This document shows, piece by piece, positions 1 to 10,900 of a DNA stretch of 64,000 nt. The DNA lies in the NCBI GenBank assembly GCA_039090855.1, contig CM077027.1, forward strand, positions 103,210,424-103,274,423, in the 5' to 3' direction. The notes beneath the pieces are model-generated. The model saw only the letters and a program-made list of their open reading frames with translations. It did not search any database and had not been told where the DNA came from. This stretch comes from Macrothele yani (taxonomy: Eukaryota; Arthropoda; Arachnida; Araneae; Macrothelidae). Made by a program: the position numbers and the translations under genes. The stretch's first letter is position 1, and each line of letters begins with the position of its first letter.

Positions 1-193
1 CGGAAACCGGTCTTCTTGAGGCAGTACCTTCCCTTGAACACCGCTGCCAACAATCATACACAGTGGCTACATTCCTGCCAAGTCGTTCTGCAATATTGCG
101 GAACGAAAATCCACCTTCTCGTAGCCCTATTACACGACCTCGTTCAAACTCCGTGAACTGTTGATAATGGCTTCTTCGTCTTCTTAAAGGCAT
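1..193 (-). pseudogene. Tc1-like transposase, N-terminal fragment
   Basis: Open from an ATG at 193-191 to the window edge, 64 codons. It starts MPLRRRRSHYQQFTEFERG and continues RVIGLREGG, then a helix-turn-helix with IAERLGRNVATVYDCWQR. This is the paired-like DNA-binding domain of Tc1/mariner transposases. No break is seen within the visible part, so the full copy may or may not be intact; the catalytic domain is not in view. Confidence 0.75.
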
Positions 194-438
194 TCTTGAC
201 TAATATCAACACACTACGTCGAATCTCAACGATAACTAACGCTCACGAACGTTACAGCGCGTATTTACAGCAAACCTGCTTTGCATGTTCCGAGGAGCAC
301 TACTAGCGCCACACGTATGCGCCGAGCGCGAAATTTGCATAGACGTCATCTTACAGATGTACTCTCACCGCCTACCAACTGTCGTTTATCTAACACAACC
401 CCTTCTTGGTGTTGGGATTTTTTTTTTTTTCGTCAGTG
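1..438 (-). mobile_element. Tc1-like element, 5' part (cut by window start)
   Basis: The minus strand carries a transposase N-terminus (1-193) followed outward by an untranslated leader and a probable terminal repeat ending CACTGACG plus an A-tract at about 418-438. The general look matches an arthropod Tc1-like family. The rest lies outside the window. No TA target site directly abuts the end, so the boundary is approximate. Confidence 0.6.
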
Positions 439-801
439 TTTTTAAGACAAAGTAACAGAAGAATTGATAAAAAAAATCGCAGTGTGACAACGCTCACGAA
501 TGTGAAATTGTCCCATTGGGCCGAATTTGCTTCAGACCCGCGATAGTAAAGGAGAAATTAGTCCCTATTAAATGTATCAAAGGTATGAAGAGGAAGATGG
601 GCATTTACTAAAACTCACAACTAAGCCAGACTATTGAGCACATAACGTCTCGGTTAAATCCAGTGATATTTTTTAAGATGGAAAGAACAATTTTGCATAA
701 CGTGTTCATACTACAGTTCGTATGACTTTACCAAATATGAACTGCAAAAGTAAATGAATGAACAGCAATATGACACACTGAGCTGCAAGTAAAACTCAGT
801 A

Positions 802-2060
802 CACTACTGTAAAATACACCGAAGAGCAATTGAATTAGAGATACCTGTCTAGTAACGTGTAGCACCACCTTTCGTCCTGATGACGGCGGCAATTCGTCTC
901 GGCATGGACTCGACAAGACACCGGAAGCGTTGGGAAGCCATACGGATCCACGACCCCTGAACAAACTCCCACAGTTCACGAAGATTTGATGGAGGGGGTC
1001 AGAGCCTCAAACATTTCTCTCGATGGCGTTCCAGATGTGCTCGATGGGATTGAGGTCAGATGACCTAGCTGGCCAAGGAAGCGAGGTCACGTCGGTGGAG
1101 TGTTCATCCAACCATTCGGATACAATTCGGGAGCGATGGCACGGTGCATTGTCTTGTTGCAGGATGAGGTCCCCAGTGGGATGTTGAAGACGCACAAACG
1201 GGAGCAAATGGTTGTCCAGGATATCTCGGTAACGTTGACCTGTGAGGGACGAGTCACACGTATCAGAGGTCACATTTCAGTCCACGTAAACAGTTCCCAG
1301 ACGAGAATGCCACCCCCACCAGCTTGAGGAGTACCCTGCTGGCAAGAAGGATCCATCGCTTCATGTGGTTTGCGCCGTACTCGTATCCTGCCATCCGCTT
1401 GTACCAACGTGAATCTCGACTCATCAGTCCAGGCAACATTTTTCCACATGTGTAGGGTCCAGTGGCGATGTTCCCGCGCTCATGCTGACCTTTGCACCCT
1501 GTGATGTGCGGTCAGCAGCGGTACATTCGTGGGACGATGGCTTCTGTACCCCATAGCGAAGAGATGGTTCTGGATGGTTCTGGATGGTGTGGCTGCTTAC
1601 ACGTTTTTGTGCACCAGCGTTAAATTGCCGAGTGATTTCTTGCACTGTGGCCCGTCTATCCGCTGTTACAATGCGAGCTAGCCGATGATAACCCCGCTCA
1701 TGCACACGCTGTTGTCCACGGCAGTTGGCCCTTGCAGGGATGGTTTTGCCGGATTCGATGTACTCACGGTGCAACCGTGACACAGTGGCTCGTGAAAATC
1801 CCAGTGCCTGCACGACTTCCGAGATGGAGTGACCCATTCGTCGGGCCCAGACAATTTGCCCACGATCAAGTGCGCTTAGAACCTTCGTCTTACCCCATAC
1901 TGCGTCCGATTCTTACTGATTCCCGTTGCTTCACTCCTTATATTGTCGGATCGCTGCGTATGTCATGTCGTTTCCGTTTACAGGGCCGCCCACAGCGCCA
2001 CATTTGCGTAACGCCAGCTGTTTCTTATTCAATTGCTTTTCAGTGTACTTTGCAATGCTG
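802..2060 (-). mobile_element. Tc1-like transposon with TIRs and TA duplication
   Basis: Terminal inverted repeats of about 35 bp: the left end reads CACTACTGTAAAATACACCG, the right end (reverse complement) CAGCATTGCAAAGTACACTG. A TA dinucleotide abuts each end (800-801 and 2061-2062), the expected Tc1/mariner target-site duplication. Length 1259 bp. It lies just 3' of COMMD2. Confidence 0.85.
849..1898 (-). pseudogene. Tc1-like transposase (degenerate)
   Basis: Reads from an ATG at 1898 with a one-base insertion just after it, then LSALDRGQIVWARRMGHSISEVVQALGF and a second HTH. The catalytic half retains LQQDNAPCHRS (second D) and SSDLNPIEHIWN (third acidic E), and ends SMPRRIAAVI to the TAG at 851-849. 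Several frameshifts separate the pieces, including a small duplication near 1565-1586. Inactive. Confidence 0.8.
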
Positions 2061-2236
2061 TAATTTAAAGAAAATTATAGAAACCAAAACAAGTTGCATA
2101 ATGTTCAATAACTTTTATATCACTATATTGTCAAGCACTAAATAAAGAAATAAATAAATAATACAGGTAGAACCACAAACTGGAGTACAGATTTTTATTG
2201 CATTAAATCAAAATATATTTACGATGAAAAACACAT

Positions 2237-2242
2237 TTTATT
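2237..2242 (-). promoter_or_regulatory. Poly(A) signal of COMMD2
   Basis: AATAAA on the minus strand, 37 nt after the stop codon, which implies a very short 3' UTR. A second AATAAA lies at 2199-2194. Either could serve; no transcript data are available. Confidence 0.6.
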
Positions 2243-2278
2243 ATTGAAAAATTATTTACAGAGTTTAGATAACTTTTA

Positions 2279-2476
2279 TCACTTTATACTTCGAATAATT
2301 CTTCTACAGTGCTGTGATTTCAGCTCTTGTAGGGCTTGGTCTAGAACTTCTGCCATGTGTATTAGATTCACTGGATCAGTTTGTAGAATATGGTTTGTAA
2401 TTTTTCCTTCATTTTCTAAATCCAAACTAAGCAAAATTTCAGGAGCCAGTGGTCGCCTTAAGGATCGACTTGCAAC
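2279..2476 (-). CDS. COMMD2: COMMD2 coding exon 5 (COMM domain end and stop)
   Basis: Acceptor TTTTTGTGTAG, then 65 codons and TGA at 2281-2279. The peptide starts VASRSLRRP, continues through LLSLDLENEG and LQTDP, and ends in the ALQELKSQHCRRIIRSIK tail. COMMD2 proteins end with an almost identical LQTDP ... HCRR-x-x-R-x-IK signature. Together with exon 4 it forms the complete COMM domain. The preceding intron is about 34.4 kb and holds more than a dozen mobile elements. Confidence 0.95.
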   Translation of the reverse strand, partial: VASRSLRRPLAPEILLSLDLENEGKITNHILQTDPVNLIHMAEVLDQALQELKSQHCRRIIRSIK

Positions 2477-2501
2477 CTACACAAAAATAACAGCACTATA
2501 A

Positions 2502-2571
2502 ATTGAGGAAAGACAGACAGACAGGCTCTCTCTTTCACTCACTCACTCACTCACACTCTCTCTCTCTCTCT
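2502..2571. repeat. CT-rich microsatellite
   Basis: ACAG, CACT and CT simple repeats immediately 5' (on the gene strand) of the COMMD2 exon 5 acceptor. Confidence 0.7.
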
Positions 2572-2689
2572 ATTTAACGGGAAATGTATTCTGAAAATGG
2601 CAACACAAACTGAATAAATGCTACACAGGGATTATGGCACAGTGTCTATGAAAATGGGGTTCCTAACATTGTAATTTATTACCAGCGAT

Positions 2690-4051
2690 CAATATTTTGG
2701 GGGTTTAAAGGTTCATTCTGAACAATAATACAAAAGAAAAGCATGGTTTTCTTTAATACATGCTCCACTATCAAATGAACGAAGTAAAGTGCATAAAAGT
2801 GCACTCTACTGGCCAGCGTATGGCGCAACGCTTTACACGGCGAACTTCGAAGTGTTGAGAAGAATAGATGGGAGTTACAGGCAGGAAATGGGCCAAGCTG
2901 TGACACATCCTCCTCTTTACAGAGGGCAGTAAGAGTTGGCTGTCTTGCCAAATGCTTCCTCTTGGAGAACTTCTTTACAGCTGGAAAACGCATCAACAAT
3001 TTTCTTCACTGCATACCTGTATTTAAGATCTGCTTCACTTTCACTGAAGAGATTCAAGCCATCCATGATCTTATTGATGCCCTCTCTCCAAATTCCTCTG
3101 ATGAGATTTCTTTTGGGTGAACCTTCTGTGGAATTGCAGACTACAGGGTGCTGCTGTTCGAGCTCTGTTAGTGCTTTGCTGAAAAGAGTTTCTGATTTGG
3201 AGTAGCTCTTGCATGTAATCAATGTCAACTTTGTATAGTCCCTTTTGGTTGACAAGCAGAACAATGCTACTGGAAACTACTGTTTCATTCCATCTAAATC
3301 TCTTGAAGTTTTGACTTGCTTTCCACCATAGCTTCTCCTAGATACTGTTCATGGAATTGTTGATTACTTCCTCTTAGGCCACAGTGTTGTTCTTGGTACC
3401 TTTCATAATGTTACAGGACTATTGCCAATCCTTAACTAACTAAAGTTTTATTCCATATGTTTCCTTGACCAGTTTCTAAAACTTCCAAGTTTGATATGAA
3501 GTTCTGATCCATTGTCTAAGTGAAATCATGTGTGGTGAAAGGAAGGCCATGGTATTCCTTTCACTTCCAAGGGTATTAAATTGCGTAAGTTGTCTAAATT
3601 CTCTGGGTGGCCAGGCACATTGTCAAAAACAATGCAGTTCTGGATTCCAGGTCATTTTTCTCACAAGAATGCTCAAATGCTGAATAAAATCTTAAAATCA
3701 ACAACTGCTGGATGATGTCTTTTGCCATTCAGGAATTTTTGTTTGACTATCTCATGAATGGCAGATGATCCTCAGAACACACCTTATTTCCTCAGGGAGT
3801 CACTGAATATAAGCAAGAATCTTAACTTAAAATTTCCTGAAGTATTACTGTCCCACAAGAGCACAGGGCATTCCTTGGAAGCTTTTAACACTAATATGTG
3901 CTTCTGTTTTGGGGGATATTCGGAAAGATGAAACTTTGGATAGCATTTCAGTTCCAAAAAAGGCTGGTTTAATCTACACTGAAGACCAGTAGTACCTAAT
4001 TTCATTTTGTGTGTGTGTGTTTCTGTATGTGTGAGGTAAAAGCTTTTAATA
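2690..4051 (-). pseudogene. Tigger/DDE_1 transposase relic, C-terminal half
   Basis: Minus-strand pieces in order: NFKLRFLLIF (after the first catalytic region), VFDNVPGHPENLDNL (second D), INKIMDGLNLF with KYRYAVKKIVDAF, and a C-terminal RQPTLTAL. The order fits CENP-B/pogo-type Tigger elements, with many stops. The 5' part of the transposase is not adjacent; a plausible N-terminal half lies at 10.4-10.9 kb. A TG microsatellite sits at 4007-4035. Confidence 0.65.
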
Positions 4052-4053
4052 TA

Positions 4054-5271
4054 TACTGAAGTGCCAGAAAAACTAGTACAGACGAGCTTATACAAAATAC
4101 ATAGCCACGTCACCTATGCGCATACTCGGTTGCGTCCATCAGTGCGTATATAAAGTGATAGACATCCTTGCCAGCTGTTAAAGAGCTGTTTTCGGCATGA
4201 GAATGACAAGTAATAACGATTTCAGTTATTTTCAACGCGGTGTCATAGTTGGTGCTTGTGAGATGGGCCATAGTATTTCGGAGGTAGAAACGAAGTTCGG
4301 ATTTTCACGGACGACCATTGTAAGGGTGTACCGTAACTACAAGAATTCCGGCAAAACCTCCAACCTACGATACCAGTGTGGCCGTAAAAAGACATTGGGT
4401 GAATGTGACCATCGTCGGCTGTCAAGAATCGTTTCACGCGATAGGCATGCAACACTCTCACAGGTATCATCGGCAGAATTCAATGCTGGAGCCTCAACAA
4501 GCATCAGTGCCCGGACTGTGCAACGTACCCTGCACGATATGGGCTTTGGGAGCAGACACCCAACTCGAGTCCCCTTGATGGGTGCATGACACAGAGCTAT
4601 GCGCCTCCTTTGGGCATGGCAACACCGCCACTGGACACTTGGTGACTGGAAACAAGTCGCCTGGTCTGACAAGTCGCGTTTCCAACTGTATCGGGCAGAT
4701 GGAAGGATTCGTGTGTGGCATAAACCCCCATGAAGCCACGGATCCTGCCTGTCAACAGGGAACTGTACCAGCTTGGGGGGGGTCCGTAATGGTATGGGGT
4801 GCGTTTAGCTGGACTTCACTGGGACCCCTGGTACATCTACAAACGTCTGTGACCGGCCAACACTATGTGCGCATCCTTTCTGATGAGGTACACCTGTTTG
4901 TGTCCTGCATTCATGCTGGTGGGTTGGGCCTGTTCCAACAGGACAATGCACCTCCACACAAGTGTCGGAACGCCACATTATGTTTAGAGGAGCATTCATC
5001 TGAGTTTGGGGTGTTGCCTTTCCCACCCAAGTCCCCAGATCTGAACAAGATACAACACATTTGGGATGACATGCAACGCGCTATCGAACACAGGAATCCG
5101 AGACCTCGGAATACACCTGAATTGTGGAACGCTCTGCAGGAAGTATGGTGTGCATTGCCTACAGCATATTTCCAGAAGCTAGTGGAGTTCATGCCCCGTC
5201 GTATTTCTGCACTCCCGTGGAGAACCTACCAAGTATTAGACTGGTGTACCAGTTTTTCTGGCACTTCAGTG
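4054..5271 (+). mobile_element. Tc1-like transposon, nearly intact
   Basis: Left end TACTGAAGTGCCAGAAAAAC and right end (reverse complement) CACTGAAGTGCCAGAAAAAC, flanked by TA at 4052-4053 and 5272-5273. Length 1218 bp, standard for Tc1. A truncated relative is at 19470-19683. It is inserted beside the Tigger relic. Confidence 0.9.
4197..5248 (+). pseudogene. Tc1-like transposase, two lesions
   Basis: ATG at 4197. The HTH (SYFQRGVIVGACEMGHSISE) is intact up to a single premature TGA at 4587-4589 in the ARHR-type region. The same frame continues to WSDKSRFQLYRADGR (first D). A one-base insertion in a C-run near 4733 then shifts the frame to VMVWGAFSW, FQQDNAPPHK (second D) and SPDLNKIQHIWDD. 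The third catalytic position is Gln where the family has Glu (PIEH). The last residues are altered as well. A recent but catalytically dead copy. Confidence 0.85.
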
Positions 5272-5922
5272 TATATATATATATTTCTATGTTAATAATT
5301 CCAATTTCTCTTGATTAGAATTTATAGTGTTTTATCAAGTATAATAACAAATTAAAATGTTTCAATTCATGTATTAATTGTGCTTTTTACCTGCATGAAA
5401 AGAATGAATGCGTTTTATTTGAATTATACATACAATGCTCTTCGTGGTTCTTTTTATTTAGCATTATTACACTCGAGTGCAAAACATAAGGAAAAGTCAG
5501 TTTTTGACCTGTAACATCGCATGGGGATTGGCCTGGATATGTGAAATTCAAATAATTGGACCTACATTATTTACTGAAATGACGACAAAAACAACACCGA
5601 CACAACTGCAGATACAAAAGGATATAGTGGAACTTTATTCCGAATTGGCTACATAGCACTGAGTGTCATGATACAGATGCATCACTGCTAAAGATGGTAT
5701 GAAGTGAAGAGGAGGTTTTCAGTAGGGGATATGATCACCCCTAACACTGATGCAATATTTGCACTGTCTGTCTATACTTCACACTAGGTTGTTGATGAGG
5801 TCTTGTGTAAATCACCTATTCTTCTGTCAGCACCATCTTCAGCCGCTGGACAGTTTCCAATATGCATTGACATGCCACAACCAGAGTTGGGCAGGAATGC
5901 ATTACAAAGTAATGGAAGTATA

Positions 5923-7113
5923 CAGAATTATTCCTAAAATCCTAAGTCACCTCAATAACTTGGGAACAAAGACAGCTGAAGCTATGGAAGTAAGGTATGG
6001 TAGTAAAACAACCATGCACTATCAGATGAGATTGACTGCAGCGTCCCTAGTGACAAAATGTGGAAGTTAGCACTCCTATCGTGGAAACCATGAGAGATAC
6101 GGGAAAGAGATAAATTAGAAACTTGTAGAGCAACAACGAATTAGTAGGAAATGACGTACGGTAGAAACGGCTGGTGTAAGTAGAAAGCTGGAAACATGAG
6201 GGAAACCCAAGGTTTATTATACTCAGGCATGAATACAAATGGAGTACATTGGTCATATTTAATGCAACAGCAGTACTTACATAATGTTGCGTTCAACGTA
6301 AATAGGGTTCAATATGGCCACCATCTGCCACAATACACATTTGAATGCGAGACAGAACTTCCCGTTGTACGTTTGCCAGCATAACAGGAGTCACGCTCTC
6401 ACACGCAGCGACGATACGTAGTCGGAGATCGTGGAGACTCGTCGGTTCCACCCTGTACATGTGATCCTTTAGGTAACCCCAGAGGAAGAAATCCATGAGA
6501 GTTAGATCCGGGGATCATGGAGGCCACACTACAGGACCACCATAACACATGATCTGCTGCCCGAAAGTGTCGGGCAGGAAGTGCTGTACCGCTGTTGGTT
6601 GATGTGCCGGAGCGCTGTCATACTGAATCCATAATGAGCGTACAGTACAACTTGCAGAGACAGATCATCTAACCACTCAGGTAATGTGCTTTGTAACAGC
6701 TGCAGGTATCTTTGTCCATTTAATACGCCCTCATAAAACACAGGCCCAACAAGTCGGTCCTTCCAGATGCCACACCAGACATTGATCGACCAGGCTGTTA
6801 CTGCGACGACGACACGCACCGGCTTCGCACAAGTTCACGTTTCCAGCCTTCTACTTACCCCAGCCGTTTCTACCGTATGTTGTTTCCTACTAATTCGTTG
6901 ATGCTCTACAAGTTTCAAATTGATCTCTTTCCCGTATCTCTCATGGTTTCCGAGATAGAAGTGCTAACTTCCACATTTTACCACTAGGGCCACTGCAGTC
7001 GCTCTCATCCAATAACACATGGTTGTTTTACTATACCATACCTTACTTCCATATCTCTAGCTGTCTTTGTTCCTAAGTTATTGAGGTGACTTAGGACTTT
7101 AGGAATCACCCTG
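5923..7113 (-). mobile_element. Mariner-type element with about 280-bp TIRs
   Basis: Ends CAGAATTATTCCTAAAATCC (left) and CAGGGTGATTCCTAAAGTCC (right, reverse complement), flanked by TA at 5921-5922 and 7114-7115. The inverted repeats extend to about 6198 and 6830, so each arm is about 280 bp. It sits inside the hAT element. Confidence 0.88.
6293..6819 (-). pseudogene. Mariner/Tc-type transposase, C-terminal remnant
   Basis: Contains WSINVWCGIWKDRLVGPVF, then a degraded second-D region, then PDLTLMDFFLWGYLKDHMY (final D) and VTPVMLANVQREVLSRI, ending GGHIEPYL. The N-terminal HTH half is missing between the TIR and 6819, so this is an internally deleted copy. Confidence 0.75.
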
Positions 7114-7547
7114 TAGATTGCAATTAATGTGTAATGCATTACAAGGTAATGCAGTAACAGGTAATGCATTAAAAGGTAATCCCAAGTATGGTTTGCACAA
7201 GGTAATGAAATTGATCTGTAATGCATTACAATGAAGAGGATATAATTCAATTATTTAGTAATGCCATTCAAATGCAATGGAATTATTTGGTAATGAAATT
7301 ACACAATTTGCAAATAATAATTACATAGTAATAGTTTATAGAAATGTGCATGTGCCAAAAGCTATGAGTACAAAAGGTCATGTCATGTAACATAGCAAAT
7401 AGAGACCAAAGTGCCGTGAAGAATGTTCTAGAAGCGGCAAGAATGGGTTAGACGTTTGTAGAATGTTTCAGAATTATCGTGCAGTGGGATGTTGGATAGC
7501 TTTATGTAAATCAAGAAAATTCCAGAAGGCTCAGGTCCTGTCGTGAA

Positions 7548-7557
7548 GTATATATAA
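7548..7557 (+). promoter_or_regulatory. TATA-like box inside the hAT element
   Basis: TATATATAAAG followed by AGTCAGTCACT and TCTAGAGTTCACATCA. The layout resembles the core promoter of an LTR, but no LTR pair or primer-binding site was found. Weak. Confidence 0.25.
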
Positions 7558-7786
7558 AGGAGTCAGTCACTTGCTAGTCTAGAGTTCACATCATACAAGT
7601 AATGAACAACAACACTTGAGAAGTATGGCACAAATGTCAAGAGTTTGCAAATTTCTGGAATATTCGAAAATATTAAAGAAATTTGAGTAATATTTCAGAA
7701 TATTACAGAAATATATATTTCTATAATATTTCAGCAACTAGGTTCAGCAACTCAGGGTACGAAAGTACACCCTGAGTTGCTGAACT

Positions 7787-8080
7787 GTGAGTGTAATGCT
7801 AATATGTGCTTGTGGCTATAGTGGGGTAATTATTTTGGACAGTGAAACATATGTAATAGACGACAATACTGTACAGGAGATGGACGAAATGATTATCTCT
7901 AACCGAAATAAACATCCCAATCGTACTTACTACATATGTATTACTTCGTTCAAATCACTTTACTTGCGGCGAAGACAGGGCAACTACTCATGTCATACAC
8001 GTACAATCTCCAATACCTACATACAAGCATTTGAGATCCAAGGGGTGGAACAATTGTCAAATAACCTATACAACATGTAA
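7787..8080 (+). CDS. Unrecognised 97-codon ORF in the hAT element
   Basis: Open for 97 codons, begins within the right arm of a perfect hairpin (7742-7785). Contains DSETYVIDDNTVQEMDEM. No family is recognised. It could be internal cargo of the non-autonomous hAT element or chance. Confidence 0.2.
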   Translation: MSVMLICACGYSGVIILDSETYVIDDNTVQEMDEMIISNRNKHPNRTYYICITSFKSLYLRRRQGNYSCHTRTISNTYIQAFEIQGVEQLSNNLYNM

Positions 8081-8990
8081 GGGTGTACTGGTTGCTGGTT
8101 TATTCATGTTGTATTGTTACCCATAAGTTATTGGTTAATTACCAATATATAGTTAATCATTAACCATTATAATTATAATGGGTAACTGCTACAAGTCATT
8201 ACAATTACCATGTAATGTCATTACAGTTACCATGTAATTCTAATGACCAGTAACGCTAAGTTCTTGTTCCCATTACCATTACACTATAATGCATTACCGA
8301 TTAATTCAATTACGATTTTGCCCAACACTGGCCACAACACATCTCTCCAGAGCATCGCACACCTGTTCTGAGATTTTGGTCAGGGAAACATGCTGGGCAA
8401 TCCATTTGCTAAATGTCTTCACTTTCTAACAGCTCATCAAAAGTCACTATATGATGGGGTGTGGCATTATAATCCATTAGCACAAACTATGGGCTAATGG
8501 CACCTTGGAACAGATGAACATGGGGAAGGACTACCTCACTACAGTAGCACACACTGGTTACAGTACCTCCTTTCAGTATCTGGAGCTCCATACATCCATT
8601 GATCAGAATGCCTCCCCATATGAAAATACTGCAGCAGCCATATCTATCTCCTTTCATTGATGTTTTCAGGGTGATACAGAGTGCATACCTCACACCAGAT
8701 TAGCTGATGTTCCAAATCACTAGAGAGACTAAACCTACTCTTATCAGTAAAGAGTACTATACCCCACTGTTCTGCTGTCCAGTCCTTATGTTCTCTGGAT
8801 GGTGTCTCTGATGAGCAGTTGTTAATGGGACACAGCATAGTGACCATTAGCCAAGCAGTCAACCTTTGTGTAGTTGCTGGCTACTGTAAATCACAATATT
8901 GTGCATCCTGTGTTCACGTTCAGTTGTTTTGCAAGGTTACTTGCTATCAGTTCCTCTTCACCTGTAGAAGCAGATAATGGTCCTCACTGG

Positions 8991-9004
8991 GGGGGGGGGG
9001 GGGT
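8991..9004. repeat. Poly(G) run
   Basis: Fourteen consecutive G within the Tc1 shell; liable to length error. Confidence 0.7.
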
Positions 9005-9444
9005 TGGTGGACAATGACTACAGGTCTTTTGTGTAGCTGTACCTACAATCCTGAAGGCTGACTGCACATACAATACGATGCTATGGGCAATACCAAACTC
9101 TTGGGCCACATTTATCACAGTTCACCCTTCCTTGAGCCTTCCAATTATTCAACCATGAGTAAAATCATCAAAATATTCTCAATGGGCCATTTTGTTGTCT
9201 CTAGCACACAATGAAACATCTGTAACACATGCAAACTGTCCGAAGACTTCCATTCAACTGATGCAATTGAACTGCATTTTGTTCTCACACCATGCAAACC
9301 ACACGTCATGCTCCATTATTACAAATATGCTGTTGCTCCTGTTCCCAGACATGGTGCTGAGTTAATTTGTATTTGGGTGCTGCTGTTATTTATGGCGCCA
9401 TTTTACATTTACCACTTTATCCTTAAGTTCTGCACTCCAGAGTA

Positions 9445-10389
9445 CAGTATTTTGAAAACTTCTATGACACAAGATGTTGCTCCTACAAACGAAATTTTTG
9501 TGCTATTACAGCAGTCTAAATTAATATTTCACCAAGGTAAAGCAAAAGTGCAAATTAAGTACCCCAAAATACAGCAATTACATGTAGTGCTTATTGAATG
9601 GATGCTATGAAAAGAATATTAGAATGTTCGAAAGAGACTTTTCCAACGATCTGTTTGTGACATAAAGGTCCTGGCTACATCATCTTGTTCCATTTCACTT
9701 GTTCAGTCTTGGTAGGTGTACAGCAAGTTTTCAGATTTGTGGCATGATGAAAGGAACCCAAAACCAGAGGCAAAGTGCTTTCAGTTTCTGTTTGATAGTT
9801 TTAATGACTGCATAAAATCTCAATAAGATGGGTGAAGTCATCCTAATATGTCCCAGCCCCTCTGGAAATGTTCAGACTTCAGAACCTTCTCATCTGCACT
9901 ATGTGTTAGACAATTAATGACACTTTAGGATGATGGAATCATTTCGTTAATTTTTAGCATTTCTTAGTCTTAATGTAACAGAATGACATAGAAGAGTATC
10001 TCAAAGCTCTGTGAGGCAGAAACATTTACTTGCAGTAAGCTGTCCTTTGCCATTGTGTTGTAGCCAAAACTGTGGGAAACAAATAAACTTATCGACATAT
10101 GGAGGACATGAGCATAGATAAGAACACACTGGTAGATGTGCCCTTGTGACATGTGGTAAAGAGCAAATCTCTATTTTAAACTCTAGGTTTGCAGCTAAGT
10201 ATGTCTACAAAAAAGAAAAGGTTGGTTTGATAGAATCAGGAAGATTCCTAAAGCATGTTGATGTTTCATTCGGCATGAATATAAGAAATGAAAGAAACAC
10301 ACTAAAACATACAAACTTGATGCTTACAAAGATTCTATCGCTTAAAGAACCTGTGGGGACACATTCCCCCACAGGTTAGGTGCCACTGC
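9445..10389. other. Unassigned intronic sequence
   Basis: No recognisable coding or terminal repeats. It contains a perfect 11-bp hairpin at 10348-10377. ORFs here are short and lack family motifs. It could be the interrupted middle of the Tigger relic. Confidence 0.5.
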
Positions 10390-10900
10390 TGAAGACCATC
10401 TAGTGATAGTGGTTACTATGGTTAATGATTGCCACAAGTGTGGCAGGAAAGTTGCTTAACCTCTCACTTTCATTCTGTGCAGGTGATTATAATGCTTAAA
10501 CCTGTTGAACCAACTATGACTGACTTGAAATGCTTCAGTCACTGACCCTTCACCTTTTGTTGCAGGTAGTTAAAATGTTCTTTTCCTTCTTCAGTATTGA
10601 CTGATTGCCTCATAAGAGTACAGCATTTATTCTGATTTTTCAGATATTTGTTTAACAACTGCTCCATCTCATCCAACAAACTACTTCTGGAATGTATCAC
10701 CTTTAATGAAGTTAATGGAAAGGTGGATCTGGCTGGTGTTGTCTACTGGGCATTCTTTACAACTGTTCTGATAGTGTACATAAATAACTATGGCTACAGC
10801 AAGACTCGCATCCACCAGATGAACGCCAGCCTTGAAACACAGTCAAACTTTTAGCATGCAGCATGACACTCTTCCTTGATGCTTTGCAATACCCCAGAAC
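10390..10900 (-). pseudogene. Tigger/CENP-B-type transposase relic, N-terminal half
   Basis: Minus-strand pieces SSLLDEMEQLLNKYL and SWFNRFKHYNHLHRMKVRG, in different frames. They match the DNA-binding HTH_Tnp_Tc5/CENP-B region of Tigger transposases, where a W-x-x-RFK-x-R ... H-x-x-K-V-x-GEA motif precedes the catalytic domain. It breaks off after KVRG. The catalytic half with matching orientation is at 2.7-4.05 kb. Confidence 0.6.

Larger units (their letters stand above)
5882..8330. mobile_element. Non-autonomous hAT element with perfect 8-bp TSD
   Basis: Ends CAGAGTTGGGCA (left) and CAGTGTTGGGCA (right, reverse complement). Exact 8-bp duplication GCCACAAC at 5874-5881 and 8331-8338, the hallmark of hAT. 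Subterminal regions are full of TAATGCATTAC-type repeats on both arms. No hAT transposase was recognised. It contains a mariner insertion (5923-7113). Confidence 0.92.
5719..9190 (-). pseudogene. Tc1-like transposase split by hAT insertion
   Basis: Start MAH at 9190-9188 and stop TGA at 5721-5719 after SVRGDHIPY. Between them: EFGIAHSIV (HTH), DWTAEQWGIVLFTDKSRFSL (first D; E to K next to it), and GTVTSVCY. The coding sequence is cut near its C-terminal third at 8338/5874 by the hAT insertion, and has several stops. The wording of its motifs matches a family common in spiders and insects. Confidence 0.75.
5470..9442 (-). mobile_element. Tc1-like transposon interrupted by a hAT element
   Basis: TIRs CACTCGAGTGCAAAAC (left) and CTCTGGAGTGCAGAAC (right, reverse complement), flanked by TA at 5468-5469 and 9443-9444. 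Without the insertion at 5882-8330 it is about 1.5 kb. It is the outer shell of a three-level nest. Confidence 0.82.

Noticed and set aside
2936..3264. ORFs on both strands near COMMD2 exon 5 as a possible further exon
   Set aside because: The minus-strand frame matches Tigger transposase C-terminal motifs, not COMMD2.
7348..7740. Solo LTR inside the hAT element
   Set aside because: A TATA-like box and initiator-like sequence are present, but no TG..CA ends with a 4-6 bp duplication or primer-binding site could be found.
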